Notes: a model not told the origin generated them from the letters alone. A DNA stretch of 64,000 bases from Gammaproteobacteria bacterium HGW-Gammaproteobacteria-15 (GCA_002840125.1 PGZF01000004.1:372001-436000); one strand, 5' to 3'; shown: positions 45,550-56,390, numbered from the stretch's first letter. A program made the numbers and translations.

Positions 45550-47241
45550 GTGTTAAAGCAGAAATTTTTCATTGGTGTAGCACTGTGTAGTGGATTAGCA
45601 CTGACCGGATGTGTGTCAGAGCAAAGCTATGTCGGTACTGATAAGCCAGTGTCAGATCGCTCTTTTGACAATATAGAAGCCGCCCGCACCCGTATTTCGC
45701 TGGGTCTGAACTACCTGCGCCGGGGTGACACCTCGCAGGCTAAATATAATCTGGAACGGGCCCGCAGCTTCGCGCCTAATTCAGCTGAAGTGCACAGTGC
45801 TCTGGCGTATTACTATCAGAGCGTTGGCGAAGAAAAACAGGCGGAAGAGTATTTTCGCCTGGCCATCCAGAAAGACGCTAATTACGCTGATGCCTACAAT
45901 AACTACGGTGCTTTTTTGTGTCAGCTGCATCGCTATGATGAAGCCGAGCAGTTATTGTTAAAAGCGATTAGCCGGCCGGGTTATATCCGCGTAGCGGAAA
46001 GCTATGAAAACCTGGCGTTGTGTAAGTTGCAGCAAAATAATTTCAGTAAAGCCAAAACCTATCTGGAAAGCTCAGTCAGCCATAACACTACCCGCATTAC
46101 TTCGCTGACAATGCAGGCCGGATTATCCTACGCTATGGGGGATAATCGCGCCGCGAAAAACCAGTTAGACCGCATTTCACGCCTTGGCCGGGTTTCTGCC
46201 CGTACAGTATTGCTAAGTTACCTGATTGCCGAAAAAAGCGGTGATCGTGACACTATGCAAAGCGCTGAGCAGTTATTGCTGACGCTATACACGGACTCGC
46301 CGGAAACCCGGTTATTGTTACAGGGCCGTTTAGCTGACAGCGAATTTGAACAACTGCGCGAGCGCTATAAAGACAGCCTGATGGCCAATATTGTGTTGCC
46401 GGATGACAGTGCAAAGCAGCAAGTACCAGCACAGCCGGTAGATAACCCGAAGCTGAAAATAGTCAAACGCAAAACGGCTGAAGCAGATACTCAGGTTGCT
46501 GCTGTGGTGGCGCAAAAAACCGTTAAAAAAGCCACGCCAGTGCCTTCTGCCGCAGCGTCGGTACCAGCGGCGGCTCCAGCTCAGTCATTGAATAACAGCA
46601 TCAGCGCTATTGCCGGTAGTTTAACGCAAAATAACGCTGCGCTAACCACAGCGGCACCGCAGCCTGTAAACTTACCGCAGGAAACAACACCGGCACCGGC
46701 GCAAGCCGTTGCTAGTGAAACCGCGCCTGAACCGGCCATTACGTCAACCACAGCAGCTGCTGAGGTAAATCAGGCTGCTCAGTCAGAGCAGCCGGCTCCA
46801 GTAGTGCAGGAAACTGCGACAGCAGCGGCGGCGACCGGGTCAGAAACGTCAGCAACCAGTGGCGTGCCGTTTCATATCGTAAAAGAGGCTGAATCGTTAT
46901 ATGCCATCTCTGTGCAGCATAATATCCGTTTGCCGAGTCTGATGCAGTGGAACCAGTTAACACCGGCTTCAGTAATTAAGGCTGGACAAAAAATATGGCT
47001 GGCTGAGGTGAGCCCTGAGCAATTGCAGGCAGCGCAACCGACCAGTAAGCCCGCGGTTATCCAGCAGGATATCAGCTCGCCTTATCATCAGGTAGCAAGC
47101 GGTGAAACCATGTTTGCTATTTCGTATCGCTATAATATCCGGCTGGACAGATTTCTCAGTTGGAACAATCTAACCGAGCAAAGCAGGCTTAAGGTTGGAC
47201 AGCAGGTGTATATTGTCGACCCGGCCAGTATTGAACAATGA
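45550..47241 (+). CDS. pilW: PilW/PilF-type TPR lipoprotein fused to two LysM domains
   Basis: PilF/PilW is the outer-membrane lipoprotein that assembles the type IV pilus secretin. The first about 270 of 563 residues are this protein: lipobox LTGC near residue 21 and TPRs (ARTRISLGLNYLRRGD, NSAEVHSALAYYYQSVGE, ADAYNNYGAFLCQLHRYDEA). An Ala/Pro/Gln-rich linker of roughly 150 residues follows, then two LysM modules at about 441-487 (FHIVKEAESLYAISVQHNI) and 512-558 (YHQVASGETMFAISYRYNI), which bind peptidoglycan. The usual PilW is about 250 residues. GTG start with AAGGAAGGG. Placed between rlmN and rodZ as in other Gammaproteobacteria. Confidence 0.88.
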   Translation: MLKQKFFIGVALCSGLALTGCVSEQSYVGTDKPVSDRSFDNIEAARTRISLGLNYLRRGDTSQAKYNLERARSFAPNSAEVHSALAYYYQSVGEEKQAEEYFRLAIQKDANYADAYNNYGAFLCQLHRYDEAEQLLLKAISRPGYIRVAESYENLALCKLQQNNFSKAKTYLESSVSHNTTRITSLTMQAGLSYAMGDNRAAKNQLDRISRLGRVSARTVLLSYLIAEKSGDRDTMQSAEQLLLTLYTDSPETRLLLQGRLADSEFEQLRERYKDSLMANIVLPDDSAKQQVPAQPVDNPKLKIVKRKTAEADTQVAAVVAQKTVKKATPVPSAAASVPAAAPAQSLNNSISAIAGSLTQNNAALTTAAPQPVNLPQETTPAPAQAVASETAPEPAITSTTAAAEVNQAAQSEQPAPVVQETATAAAATGSETSATSGVPFHIVKEAESLYAISVQHNIRLPSLMQWNQLTPASVIKAGQKIWLAEVSPEQLQAAQPTSKPAVIQQDISSPYHQVASGETMFAISYRYNIRLDRFLSWNNLTEQSRLKVGQQVYIVDPASIEQ

Positions 47242-48116
47242 ATAAAGAACCCGAAAATGAAACAGTAGCAGAGATCAGCGTAGGCCAATTGCTGCGTCAG
47301 GCGCGTGAACAGCGCAAATTGACCATACAGCAGGTAGCGTTGCAGCTGAACCTGAAAGCAGAGCAGGTCGAGCGGCTGGAGCAGGATCAACCCGACGGCC
47401 GCACACTGGAAACCTTTGCCCGTGGTTATGTGCGTGCTTATGGCCGCTTGCTGAAACTACCTGAAACAGAACTGATGGCAGCACTTAGCCGCCAGACCGG
47501 CTCTGCCGCATCTACTGCCAAACCCATGCGCACTTTTTCTAATCGTACCGCCCATCAGGCGACAGAAAACCGTTTTATGTGGCTGACGTATGCCATTATC
47601 GCGTTGTTGCTGGTGTTGCTATTTGTCTGGTGGTGGCAAAGCGCGCGTGAAAATACTGCAGATAGCAGCTCAACACCAGCCAGCCAGCCAGTTGAGGCCA
47701 GAACGCCGCAGCCAATAACAGAAGTACCCGCCGCGCAGGCTACAGATGAACAAGCCGCTAGCATGGGCAGTGCAGCAGATAATGCCATTTCCGAGCAGCA
47801 ACTGAATGAAATGTTGCAGCAACTGGTACCACCGTCAACAGAGGCGGTGCCTGCACCAGAAGTGCCGCAGCTGGACACACTGGAAATGCGTTTTAGCGAA
47901 AACTGTTGGATAGATGTGGTTGATGCTGAAGGTAACCGGGTAGCTTATGGCACTAAGCAGGCAGGTTATATTATGCAGCTTACCGGTACGGCGCCTTTTG
48001 TTATTACTTTGGGCAACCCCAGTGTGGTAAAAATTAATTTTAATCAGCAAGCCTTTGATATGTCAGCCTTTCCAGGTGGCAGAGTGGCCAAATTTACTAT
48101 TCCTGAGTCAGAATAA
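47238..48116 (+). CDS. rodZ: Cell-shape protein RodZ
   Basis: Links MreB to the elongation complex. The 292-residue protein has a cytoplasmic helix-turn-helix ([37 protein letters not shown]) that binds MreB, one membrane helix at about 113-134 ([20 protein letters not shown]), a Pro/Ala/Gln-rich linker and a periplasmic DUF4115 domain ([20 protein letters not shown]). The ATG overlaps the pilW stop (ATGA). Confidence 0.95.
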   Translation: MNKEPENETVAEISVGQLLRQAREQRKLTIQQVALQLNLKAEQVERLEQDQPDGRTLETFARGYVRAYGRLLKLPETELMAALSRQTGSAASTAKPMRTFSNRTAHQATENRFMWLTYAIIALLLVLLFVWWWQSARENTADSSSTPASQPVEARTPQPITEVPAAQATDEQAASMGSAADNAISEQQLNEMLQQLVPPSTEAVPAPEVPQLDTLEMRFSENCWIDVVDAEGNRVAYGTKQAGYIMQLTGTAPFVITLGNPSVVKINFNQQAFDMSAFPGGRVAKFTIPESE

Positions 48117-48118
48117 GC

Positions 48119-49222
48119 ATGTTTGCAGAAAATCCTATTAAACGCCGTCAAAGTACGCAAATCCGGGTGGGCAACGTATTAATTGGTGGTGATGCGCCAA
48201 TAGCAGTGCAGTCTATGACTAACACCCGCACTACCGATGTTGCCGCTACCGTTGCCCAAATTCAGGCTATTGCTAAAGCCGGGGCCGACTTAGTGCGGGT
48301 ATCAGTACCAACCATGGAGGCAGCAGAAGCCTTTAAGCTGATTAAGCAGCAGTCACCGATACCGCTGGTGGCCGATATTCATTTTGATTACCGCATTGCA
48401 CTAAAAGTCGCTGAATATGGCGTAGATTGCCTGCGCATTAACCCGGGCAATATTGGCCGCGAAGATCGTATCCGCGCTGTAGTAGATTGCGCACGGGACT
48501 ACAATATCCCCATCCGTATTGGCGTAAATGGTGGCTCGCTTGAAGCTGACATTCAGGAAAAATACGGCGAACCCACGCCACAGGCGTTGGTAGAATCAGC
48601 CATGCGGCATGTCGATATTCTCGATCGGCTGAATTTTGATCAGTTTAAAGTCAGCGTTAAAGCATCAGACGTATTTCTGGCTGTTGGTGCGTATCGTTTA
48701 CTGGCGCAACAAATTAAGCAGCCGCTGCATTTGGGTATTACCGAAGCAGGTGGCGCCCGCGCCGGGGCAGTAAAATCAGCGATTGGTCTGGGTATGTTAC
48801 TGGCCGAAGGTATTGGCGACACGCTGCGGATATCATTGGCGGCTGATCCGGTTGAAGAGGTAAAAGTTGCCTTTGATATTTTAAAATCGCTGCGCATTCG
48901 CTCACGCGGAATTAATTTTATTGCCTGCCCGAGTTGCTCGCGGCAGGAATTTGATGTGATCAAAACCATGAACCAGCTCGAAGAGCGGCTGGAAGACATT
49001 ACCGAGCCTTTAACCGTGTCGGTGATAGGTTGTGTGGTGAATGGCCCGGGCGAAGCCTTGGTGTCTGATCTGGGCGTTGCCGGTGCCAGTAAAAAAAGTG
49101 GTTTTTACATTAACGGCCAGCGGCAAAAGCTGCGGCTGGACAATGAGCAAGTGGCTGATCAGCTCGAACAGCAGGTACGTGAATACCTGCAGCAAAAAAT
49201 TGCGGTGCGTCAGCTGGATTAA
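48119..49222 (+). CDS. ispG: 4-hydroxy-3-methylbut-2-enyl diphosphate synthase IspG
   Basis: [4Fe-4S] enzyme of the MEP isoprenoid pathway. The 367-residue protein has the cluster cysteines C270, C273 ([12 protein letters not shown]) and C305 ([11 protein letters not shown]), the same numbering as E. coli, and the TIM-barrel start [20 protein letters not shown]. It starts 2 bases after rodZ. Confidence 0.97.
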   Translation: MFAENPIKRRQSTQIRVGNVLIGGDAPIAVQSMTNTRTTDVAATVAQIQAIAKAGADLVRVSVPTMEAAEAFKLIKQQSPIPLVADIHFDYRIALKVAEYGVDCLRINPGNIGREDRIRAVVDCARDYNIPIRIGVNGGSLEADIQEKYGEPTPQALVESAMRHVDILDRLNFDQFKVSVKASDVFLAVGAYRLLAQQIKQPLHLGITEAGGARAGAVKSAIGLGMLLAEGIGDTLRISLAADPVEEVKVAFDILKSLRIRSRGINFIACPSCSRQEFDVIKTMNQLEERLEDITEPLTVSVIGCVVNGPGEALVSDLGVAGASKKSGFYINGQRQKLRLDNEQVADQLEQQVREYLQQKIAVRQLD

Positions 49223-49236
49223 GCCGGGCAACAGGC

Positions 49237-49265
49237 TTGGTGTTTAGCCCTGTTACGCCTATAAT
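49237..49265 (+). promoter_or_regulatory. Probable hisS promoter
   Basis: TTGGTG (49237-49242), 17-base spacer, TATAAT (49260-49265), followed by CGCGGC. It lies 39 bases before the hisS start and would let hisS-yfgM-bamB be expressed apart from ispG. Confidence 0.65.
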
Positions 49266-49304
49266 CGCGGCTGTTTTTTAACTCAAACCGATGGAAGTTT
49301 AATT

Positions 49305-50579
49305 TTGTCGAAGCAAATTCAGGCCATTCGCGGTATGAACGATTGCCTGCCGCAGGATACTGTAGCCTGGCAATATGTTGAACAGACACTGCGCCAGACA
49401 GTGGCCAGCTATGGTTACAGCGAAATTCGTTTTCCTATTGTTGAGATGACCGAGCTGTTTAAGCGCTCAATTGGCGAAGTAACTGACATAGTGGAAAAAG
49501 AGATGTACACCTTTGCTGATCGCAATGGTGACAGCCTAACACTGCGCCCGGAAGGCACCGCCTGCTGCGTACGCGCCGGTAATGAGCATGGTTTGCTGTA
49601 CAATCAGGAACAACGGCTGTGGTACACCGGGCCAATGTTTCGCCATGAACGGCCACAAAAAGGCCGCTATCGGCAGTTTCATCAGTTTGGCCTGGAAGCT
49701 TTTGGTATTGCCAGTGCCGACATTGATGCTGAAGTGATTATGCTAAGTGCACGGCTTTGGCAGCAACTGGGCTTAACGCCTTATGTAAAACTGGAGCTGA
49801 ATTCGCTGGGTTCAAGTGAAGCCCGCGCCGCCTACCGCGACGCTTTAGTGGCGTATTTAGAACAACATAAAGCGGTACTGGATGAAGACAGCCTGCGCCG
49901 TATGTATAGCAACCCGCTTAGGGTGCTGGACAGCAAAAATCCGGCACTGGCAGATATACTAGCTGCTGCGCCTAAGCTGGCAGATTATCTGGACCAGGAT
50001 TCAGCAGAGCATTTTGCCCGTTTAAAGCAGTTGCTGACCCAGGCTGGCATTGAATTTAGCGTAAACCCACGTTTAGTACGCGGGCTGGATTACTACAACA
50101 AAACCGTATTTGAATGGGTAACCACAGAACTGGGCGCACAAGGTACTGTTTGTGCCGGTGGCCGTTACGATGGTTTAGTTGAGCAATTAGGTGGCAAAGC
50201 CACACCAGCGGTAGGCTTTGCGCTGGGGCTGGAGCGGCTGGTGTTACTGCTGCAAACACTGCAGTTACTACCTGTACTGCCGTCCGTTGCTGATATTTAC
50301 CTGATGGCACTTGGCGAACAGGCTGAACTTGCGGTACTTTCTGTTGCCGAAAGGCTGCGTGCCAGCTTGCCGGATAAACGCATTATGGTGCATTGTGGCG
50401 GCGGCAACCTGAAAAAACAAATTAAGCGGGCTGATAAATCCGGTGCGGCCATTGGATTGATCATCGGCGAAGATGAACTGGCACGCGGTGAAATCACAGT
50501 AAAATGGTTACGTGAAGACAAACCGCAACAAACAATTTTATTAACAGAACTGGCGAATACGCTGGCCCTTACAGCATAA
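49305..50579 (+). CDS. hisS: Histidyl-tRNA synthetase
   Basis: Class II synthetase of 424 residues, as in E. coli. It begins [12 protein letters not shown] and shows motif 2 ([18 protein letters not shown]), the histidine-binding loops [15 protein letters not shown] and [15 protein letters not shown], and motif 3 ([12 protein letters not shown]). The start is an unusual TTG at 49305 with GGAAG upstream, giving [10 protein letters not shown], which aligns with MAKNIQAIRG of E. coli. Confidence 0.97.
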   Translation: MSKQIQAIRGMNDCLPQDTVAWQYVEQTLRQTVASYGYSEIRFPIVEMTELFKRSIGEVTDIVEKEMYTFADRNGDSLTLRPEGTACCVRAGNEHGLLYNQEQRLWYTGPMFRHERPQKGRYRQFHQFGLEAFGIASADIDAEVIMLSARLWQQLGLTPYVKLELNSLGSSEARAAYRDALVAYLEQHKAVLDEDSLRRMYSNPLRVLDSKNPALADILAAAPKLADYLDQDSAEHFARLKQLLTQAGIEFSVNPRLVRGLDYYNKTVFEWVTTELGAQGTVCAGGRYDGLVEQLGGKATPAVGFALGLERLVLLLQTLQLLPVLPSVADIYLMALGEQAELAVLSVAERLRASLPDKRIMVHCGGGNLKKQIKRADKSGAAIGLIIGEDELARGEITVKWLREDKPQQTILLTELANTLALTA

Positions 50580-50609
50580 CGGGCCTTTGACGTAAAACGG
50601 AGCAACGCA

Positions 50610-51242
50610 GTGGAAATTTACAGCAGTGAAGAACAACAGGTAGAAGCAATTAAACGTTTTTGGCATGAGTACGGCAAGGCGATCCTCGCCGGTGTGGTAC
50701 TGGGCCTGGCGGCATTATATGGTTTTCGTTACTACCAGGCCGAGCAGCGTAACACCGCTGAACAGGCATCAACGGCATATAACCAGTTACTGCAACAACG
50801 TGAAGCCGGCAGCAGTGAAGACTGGCTGACTCAGGCGCAAAGCTTTGTGGCGGGATCTAAAGGCGATAATTACGCTGTGCTGGCGGCGTTGATAACGGCA
50901 AAAGAAGCGGTAACAGCTAAAAACTATGATGTGGCAACACAGCAGCTGAACTGGGTACTGGCTAATGCCAAAGAACCGGCATTACTAGCGGTAACCCAAC
51001 TGCGTCTGGCGAAATTGCAACAGGAACAGGGCAGCTATGATGCGGCGCTGAAAACCCTGGAAAAGGCCATGCCAGCGAGTTTTGCTTCTTTGCAGGCTGA
51101 ACTTAAAGGTGACATTCTGGTACTGGCAGAAAAACTGCCAGAGGCAAAAGCAGCCTATCAACAAGCGCTGGCAACTGCAGGACAAAATCAGCAGTTGCTT
51201 CAGATCAAGCTGGACGAGCTGGCGCACGTCACTGCAGTGTAA
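50610..51242 (+). CDS. yfgM: Ancillary SecYEG translocon subunit YfgM
   Basis: A 210-residue inner-membrane protein with a short cytoplasmic start (EEQQVEAIKRFWHEYGK), one membrane helix at about 24-42 (AILAGVVLGLAALYGFRYY) and a periplasmic TPR domain. In E. coli YfgM joins PpiD at SecYEG in chaperoning exported proteins. GTG start with ACGGAG upstream; bamB follows after 10 bases. Confidence 0.93.
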   Translation: MEIYSSEEQQVEAIKRFWHEYGKAILAGVVLGLAALYGFRYYQAEQRNTAEQASTAYNQLLQQREAGSSEDWLTQAQSFVAGSKGDNYAVLAALITAKEAVTAKNYDVATQQLNWVLANAKEPALLAVTQLRLAKLQQEQGSYDAALKTLEKAMPASFASLQAELKGDILVLAEKLPEAKAAYQQALATAGQNQQLLQIKLDELAHVTAV

Positions 51243-51252
51243 AGAGGTAAGC

Positions 51253-52434
51253 GTGAAATTACAGTTAAAACAGGTCTTGCTGCTTAGTGCAGTTATACTT
51301 GCCGGATGTTCCAGCAAAGAAAAGCTGGTATTACCGCCGGTACAGAACAGCATCGATCCTGATGTCGTATGGAGCACCAGCATAGGCTCAGGTGTTGCAC
51401 ATTATGAATCGTCATTAACACCGATTATTGTCGGTGATACCGTATACGCTGCCAGCCGTGAAGGCCTGGTTGCCGCGTATAACCTGGAAAATGGTAAGCG
51501 TAAATGGCAGTTTGATTTGCGCAAACCAGCCGGCAGTTCATTCTGGCGCGGCATTAGCGATGTGTGGTCTGGCGACAATGCCCGTATCGCCGGTGGTTTA
51601 AGTTACGGTTACGATAAAATCTATTTTGGCACTGAAAACGGCGACGTAGTTGCCTTATCTGCTGATGGCGAGCTGGTGTGGCGCTCAGAAGTAAAAGGCG
51701 AAGTACTGGCCAGGCCTGCTGTAGGTGAAGGCCTGGTGGTCGTGGCAACCGGTGCCGGCACTCTGGTGGCACTGCACCCCGACACCGGTGAAGAGCGCTG
51801 GCAGTTTGAAAACGAACAGCCTGCGCTTACTCTGCGTGGTGTCAGCGATCCGGTAATAGAAGCCGGTGGTGTAATATATGGTTCTGGTAACGGCCATATT
51901 GGCGTGCTGATCGCTGAACGGGGTTATCAGGCATGGGAAGAACCGATAGCAGTGCCAAAAGGCAGTACCGACTTATCCCGTCTGGTGGATGTTGACGCGC
52001 GACCATTAGTGGTTGGCGGCACGGTATACAGTATTGCCTTTAATGGTGAGGTGGTCGCGCTGGAGCTGCGCACTGGCCGTCAGTTATGGAAACGCGACTA
52101 CGCCAGTTTCCGCAATATGACAGTGGCAGGTGATACGTTGTATCTGGTGGATTCTGTAGGCCGTATATATGCTCTGGATGTACGCAGTGGTTCAGAAAAA
52201 TGGTCACAGTTTGGCCTTAACAAACATTATCTGACCGGCCCTGCTGTATATAAAGACTACCTGGTTATTGGCGACAACAAAGGCAATTTGCACTGGGTGA
52301 ATCGTCAAACCGGTGACTTTGTTGCGCGCCAGAGTATGAACAGTTCTGGTTTTTACACCGAAGCGGTTAGCAATGGCAGCTATGTGTTGGTGCAAAGCCG
52401 CAATGGTAAGCTAGTCTTATTACAAACGCCTTAA
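51253..52434 (+). CDS. bamB: Outer-membrane assembly lipoprotein BamB
   Basis: Eight-bladed beta-propeller lipoprotein of the BAM complex. The 393-residue protein has a lipoprotein signal (VLLLSAVILAGCSS) and repeated propeller motifs (GDTVYAASREGLVAAYNLENG, given as GDTVYAASREG; GTLVALHPDTGEERWQFE; GRIYALDVRSGSEKW). The start is GTG at 51253 with AGAGGTAA; a longer frame upstream only reads through yfgM. Confidence 0.95.
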   Translation: MKLQLKQVLLLSAVILAGCSSKEKLVLPPVQNSIDPDVVWSTSIGSGVAHYESSLTPIIVGDTVYAASREGLVAAYNLENGKRKWQFDLRKPAGSSFWRGISDVWSGDNARIAGGLSYGYDKIYFGTENGDVVALSADGELVWRSEVKGEVLARPAVGEGLVVVATGAGTLVALHPDTGEERWQFENEQPALTLRGVSDPVIEAGGVIYGSGNGHIGVLIAERGYQAWEEPIAVPKGSTDLSRLVDVDARPLVVGGTVYSIAFNGEVVALELRTGRQLWKRDYASFRNMTVAGDTLYLVDSVGRIYALDVRSGSEKWSQFGLNKHYLTGPAVYKDYLVIGDNKGNLHWVNRQTGDFVARQSMNSSGFYTEAVSNGSYVLVQSRNGKLVLLQTP

Positions 52435-52459
52435 ACCGTTAACAGCGGTTAAAGTTTTA

Positions 52460-52485
52460 AACAGGCCTGTATCGGGCCTGTTTTG
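52460..52485 (+). terminator. Terminator after bamB
   Basis: AACAGGCC (52460-52467), 7-base loop, GGCCTGTT (52475-52482), followed by TTGTTATTTTT. It separates bamB from der. Confidence 0.8.
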
Positions 52486-52505
52486 TTATTTTTGAGGTTC
52501 ACATA

Positions 52506-53984
52506 ATGTTGCCTGTCGTTGCCCTAGTAGGGCGAGCCAATGTCGGTAAGTCGACACTTTTTAACCGCTTAACCCGCACCCGTGATGCGCTGGTAGCAGA
52601 TTTTCCCGGCCTGACCCGTGACCGCAAATACGGCTCGGTAAAGTATGAAGGGCTGGAATTTATTGTGGTCGATACCGGCGGTATTGATGGCAACGAGCAA
52701 GGCATTGAAGTGGAAATGGCAGAGCAGTCGCTTAAAGCCATAGATGAAGCTGACGTAGTGCTGTTTATGGTTGACGCCCGTGTTGGTGCCACCGTAGGTG
52801 ATGAAGCCATTGCTGCGCATATTCGCAAAGTGGAAAAAAAGGTATTTGTAGTAGCCAATAAAACCGATGGCCTGGATGCTGATACCGCAGTGGCCGATTT
52901 TTACAGTTTAGGTTTGGGCGAGGTGTACGCCATTGCTGCCGCCCACGGCCGTGGCGTGTCGGTGTTATTAAACCAGGCCTTGATCCCGTTATTAAGCGAA
53001 GAGCAGCAAAAGCTGCTGGCCGGCGAGATTGAGCCTACCGAAGGCCTGGTACTTGAAACCCTGACCGAAGAAGAAGCTGACGCCGAAGCGGCACGCCTGC
53101 GTAGCGAGCATATTAAACTGGCTATTGTTGGCCGGCCGAATGTGGGAAAATCTACACTAACTAACCGCATTCTGGGTGAAGAGCGGGTGGTGGTGTTCGA
53201 TATGCCCGGTACCACGCGCGATTCTATTTATATTCCTATGCAGCGCAACGAGCGCGAATATACCTTAATAGACACTGCCGGTGTGCGCCGCCGCGGCAGA
53301 ATTGACGATATGGTAGAGAAGTTCTCGGTAGTTAAAACGCTGCAGGCCATTGAAGATGCCAACGTGGTGATTTTAGTGCTGGATGCCCGCCTGGGTATCT
53401 CGGATCAGGATTTAAGTATTTTAGGCTTTGTGCTTAATGCCGGCCGTTCACTGGTTATTGCGGTGAATAAATGGGATGGCTTAAACGACAGCATCAAAGA
53501 GGAAATTAAGCGCGAGCTGGACCGCCGCTTAGGTTTTATCGATTTTGCCCGGCTGCACTTTATTTCTGCTTTGCATGGTTCTGGTGTCGGTAACCTGTTT
53601 GAATCAGTTGAAGAAGCCTTTGATTCTGCTACCAAGCGCCACAGCACCGCCTTGTTAACCCGTATTATGAAAATGGCGCAGGAAGATCACCAGCCGCCTT
53701 TGGTGCATGGCCGTCGGGTAAAACTGAAATACGCCCATGCCGGTGGTTACAACCCGCCACTGGTGGTTATTCATGGTAATCAGGTAGACGACCTGCCAGA
53801 TTCCTACAAACGTTATCTGATGAATTACTATCGTAAGGCATTGCAAATGATGGGCACGCCCATTCGCATTGAGTTCCGCGAGGGTGAAAACCCGTTTGCA
53901 CCAACCAAAAAGAACACTGAAACGCCGCTGCAAAAGTACAAACGCGAGCGGTTAATGAAAGCGCGTAAAAAACTGGACCAATAA
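52506..53984 (+). CDS. der: Ribosome assembly GTPase Der (EngA)
   Basis: Tandem-GTPase protein needed for 50S subunit maturation. The 492-residue protein has G1 motifs GRANVGKST (first domain) and GRPNVGKST (second domain), the matching DTGG and DTAG G3 motifs, NKTD/NKWD G4 motifs, and a C-terminal KH-like domain ([20 protein letters not shown]). It ends 11 bases before the decarboxylase gene. Confidence 0.97.
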   Translation: MLPVVALVGRANVGKSTLFNRLTRTRDALVADFPGLTRDRKYGSVKYEGLEFIVVDTGGIDGNEQGIEVEMAEQSLKAIDEADVVLFMVDARVGATVGDEAIAAHIRKVEKKVFVVANKTDGLDADTAVADFYSLGLGEVYAIAAAHGRGVSVLLNQALIPLLSEEQQKLLAGEIEPTEGLVLETLTEEEADAEAARLRSEHIKLAIVGRPNVGKSTLTNRILGEERVVVFDMPGTTRDSIYIPMQRNEREYTLIDTAGVRRRGRIDDMVEKFSVVKTLQAIEDANVVILVLDARLGISDQDLSILGFVLNAGRSLVIAVNKWDGLNDSIKEEIKRELDRRLGFIDFARLHFISALHGSGVGNLFESVEEAFDSATKRHSTALLTRIMKMAQEDHQPPLVHGRRVKLKYAHAGGYNPPLVVIHGNQVDDLPDSYKRYLMNYYRKALQMMGTPIRIEFREGENPFAPTKKNTETPLQKYKRERLMKARKKLDQ

Positions 53985-53995
53985 GGACCAACGGC

Positions 53996-56251
53996 ATGAA
54001 TTTTCGTTTCCCGGTTATTGTTATCGATGAAGACTTTCGCTCAGAGAATATCTCTGGTTCTGGCATTCGTGATTTAGCTCAGGCCATCAGCAGCCACGGC
54101 TTTGAAGTAGTAGGTTATACCAGCTACGTCGATTTAAGCGCCTTTGCCCAGCAGGCCAGCCGTGCTTCGTGCTTTATTTTATCGATAGACGATGAAGAGT
54201 TTGGCACCGGCAGCGCCGAAGAAGTTGCCAAAGCGTTAAGCGAGCTACGTACTTTTATTAAAGAAGTACGCAAGCGCAACGCCGATATTCCTATTTTCCT
54301 CTATGGTGAAACCCGCACCACCAGGCATGTACCGAACGACGTACTGCGTGAGCTGCACGGCTTTATTCATATGTTTGAAGATACGCCGGAGTTTGTCGCC
54401 AAGCACATTATCCGTGAAGCGAAAAAGTACCTGGATGCGTTAGCACCACCATTTTTTAATGCGCTGATGGATTACGCCTCTGACGGCTCTTACTCCTGGC
54501 ACTGCCCGGGCCACTCCGGTGGTGTGGCATTCTTAAAAAGCCCGGTCGGCCAGATGTTTCACCAGTTTTTCGGTGAAAACATGCTGCGCGCTGATGTCTG
54601 TAACGCGGTAGATGAATTAGGCCAGCTGCTGGATCACACCGGCCCGGTAGCTGAAAGTGAAGCCAACGCGGCGCGCATTTTCAGCTGCGACCACTTATTC
54701 TTTGTTACCAACGGTACCTCTACGTCTAACAAGATGGTGTGGCACTCAGTGGTAGCACCGGGCGATATCGTGGTGGTAGACCGTAACTGCCATAAATCGA
54801 TACTGCACTCGATTATTATGACCGGCGCGGTACCGGTGTTTTTAATGCCAACGCGTAACCATTACGGCATTATTGGCCCGATCCCGAAAAGCGAATTTTC
54901 GCCTGAGGCCATTGCGAAAAAGATTGAGGCTAACCCCTTTGCCCGTAATGCAAAAAACAAAAAACCGCGCATTTTAACCATTACGCAAAGTACCTACGAC
55001 GGTATTTTGTATAACGTGGAAGAAATTAAGCAGGAGCTGGGTTCAACCATCGATACGCTGCATTTTGACGAAGCCTGGTTGCCGCACGCCAGCTTCCATG
55101 ATTTTTACAAAAATATGCATGCGATAGGTAAAGACCGGCCGCGCTCAGAAGACACCTTAGTGTTTGCTACCCAGTCTACGCATAAGTTATTAGCCGGTTT
55201 ATCGCAGGCATCGCAAATTCTGGTGCAAAACGCGCAGAACCGTAACCTGGATACGCACCGCTTTAACGAGTCTTACCTGATGCACAGCTCTACCAGCCCG
55301 CAATATGCCATTATTGCCAGCTGTGACGTTGCCGCAGCGATGATGGAAGCACCGGGCGGCACTGCGCTGGTAGAAGAAAGCTTAATGGAAGCGATTGATT
55401 TTCGCCGTGCGATGCGCAAAGTGGATGCCGAATTTGGTGATGACGATTGGTGGTTCCGCGTCTGGGGCCCGGACGAGTTACCGGAAGAAGGCCTGGGCAC
55501 ACGTGATAACTGGACTTTGCACGCCAAAGACAGCTGGCATGGTTTTGGTGCGATAGAATCGGGCTTTAATATTCTTGATCCCATCAAAGCTACCATTATT
55601 ACTCCAGGCTTAAACCTGCACGGTCAGTTTGATGAGCAGGGCATACCGGCGGCTATTGTTAGTAAGTACTTGGCCGAGCACGGTATTATTATTGAAAAAA
55701 CCGGCCTGTACTCGTTCTTTATTATGTTTACCATCGGCATTACCAAAGGCCGCTGGAACTCAATGGTTACGGAACTGCAGCAGTTTAAAGACGACTACGA
55801 TCAAAACCAGCCGATGTGGCGTATTATGCCGGAGTTTGCCAAAAAGCATCCGCGCTATGAAAAAGTTGGCCTGCGTGATTTATGCCAGCAAATTCACAAT
55901 ATGTACCGCAAGTTTGACGTGGCCAAAGTCACCACCGAAATGTACTTATCTAATATTGAAACCGCGATGACCCCGGCCGATGCCTGGGCCAGAATGGCGC
56001 ACCGCGATATTGAGCGGGTATCGATTGACGAAATTGAAGGCCGCGTAACAGCCATGCTGGTAACGCCGTATCCACCGGGCATACCGCTGATGGTACCGGG
56101 CGAGCGCTTTAATAAAATTATTATCAGCTACCTGCAATTTACCCGTGCCTTTAACGGTGCCTTCCCAGGCTTTGAAACCGATGTACACGGTTTAGTGCGC
56201 GAAATGGTAGATGGCGAGCTGAAGTACTTTATTGACGTCGTTAAAGAGTAG
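53996..56251 (+). CDS. Fold-type I Arg/Lys/Orn decarboxylase, LdcA-like
   Basis: PLP-dependent basic amino acid decarboxylase. The 751-residue protein has the N-terminal wing domain (residues about 1-140, IDDEEFGTG region), then the core: YSWHCPGHSGGVAFLKSPVG, FFVTNGTSTSNKMVWH, LHFDEAWLPHASFH, FATQSTHKLLAGLSQ with the PLP lysine at about 397, and TPYPPGIPLMVPGE. It has the same length and motifs as the Pseudomonas aeruginosa decarboxylase LdcA, which acts on lysine; arginine cannot be excluded here. AAGGA precedes the ATG, 11 bases after der. No amino-acid antiporter gene is adjacent, so an acid-resistance pair is not evident. Confidence 0.88.
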   Translation: MNFRFPVIVIDEDFRSENISGSGIRDLAQAISSHGFEVVGYTSYVDLSAFAQQASRASCFILSIDDEEFGTGSAEEVAKALSELRTFIKEVRKRNADIPIFLYGETRTTRHVPNDVLRELHGFIHMFEDTPEFVAKHIIREAKKYLDALAPPFFNALMDYASDGSYSWHCPGHSGGVAFLKSPVGQMFHQFFGENMLRADVCNAVDELGQLLDHTGPVAESEANAARIFSCDHLFFVTNGTSTSNKMVWHSVVAPGDIVVVDRNCHKSILHSIIMTGAVPVFLMPTRNHYGIIGPIPKSEFSPEAIAKKIEANPFARNAKNKKPRILTITQSTYDGILYNVEEIKQELGSTIDTLHFDEAWLPHASFHDFYKNMHAIGKDRPRSEDTLVFATQSTHKLLAGLSQASQILVQNAQNRNLDTHRFNESYLMHSSTSPQYAIIASCDVAAAMMEAPGGTALVEESLMEAIDFRRAMRKVDAEFGDDDWWFRVWGPDELPEEGLGTRDNWTLHAKDSWHGFGAIESGFNILDPIKATIITPGLNLHGQFDEQGIPAAIVSKYLAEHGIIIEKTGLYSFFIMFTIGITKGRWNSMVTELQQFKDDYDQNQPMWRIMPEFAKKHPRYEKVGLRDLCQQIHNMYRKFDVAKVTTEMYLSNIETAMTPADAWARMAHRDIERVSIDEIEGRVTAMLVTPYPPGIPLMVPGERFNKIIISYLQFTRAFNGAFPGFETDVHGLVREMVDGELKYFIDVVKE

Positions 56252-56263
56252 TGCTCATAGCTT

Positions 56264-56300
56264 AGTGGTGAGTGGTGAGTGGTGAGTGGTGAGTGGTGAG
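56264..56300 (+). repeat. Tandem repeat, 7-bp unit x 5
   Basis: Five perfect copies of AGTGGTG (56264-56298) plus AG. It lies 13 bases after the decarboxylase stop codon, in non-coding DNA, and is likely to vary in copy number by slippage. Confidence 0.9.
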
Positions 56301-56347
56301 TTTGTAGTGTTGAGTTTTTAATGCCGAAGCTACGTTAAGCGTCTGAA

Positions 56348-56382
56348 AAACCGGGATGGTGTTATGCCTTCCCGGTTTTTTT
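56348..56382 (+). terminator. Bidirectional terminator
   Basis: AAACCGGGA (56348-56356) pairs with TCCCGGTTT (56370-56378), followed by a T-run; five A precede it. It lies between the convergent decarboxylase and ferredoxin-NADP reductase genes. Confidence 0.88.
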
Positions 56383-56390
56383 ATGGTTGA

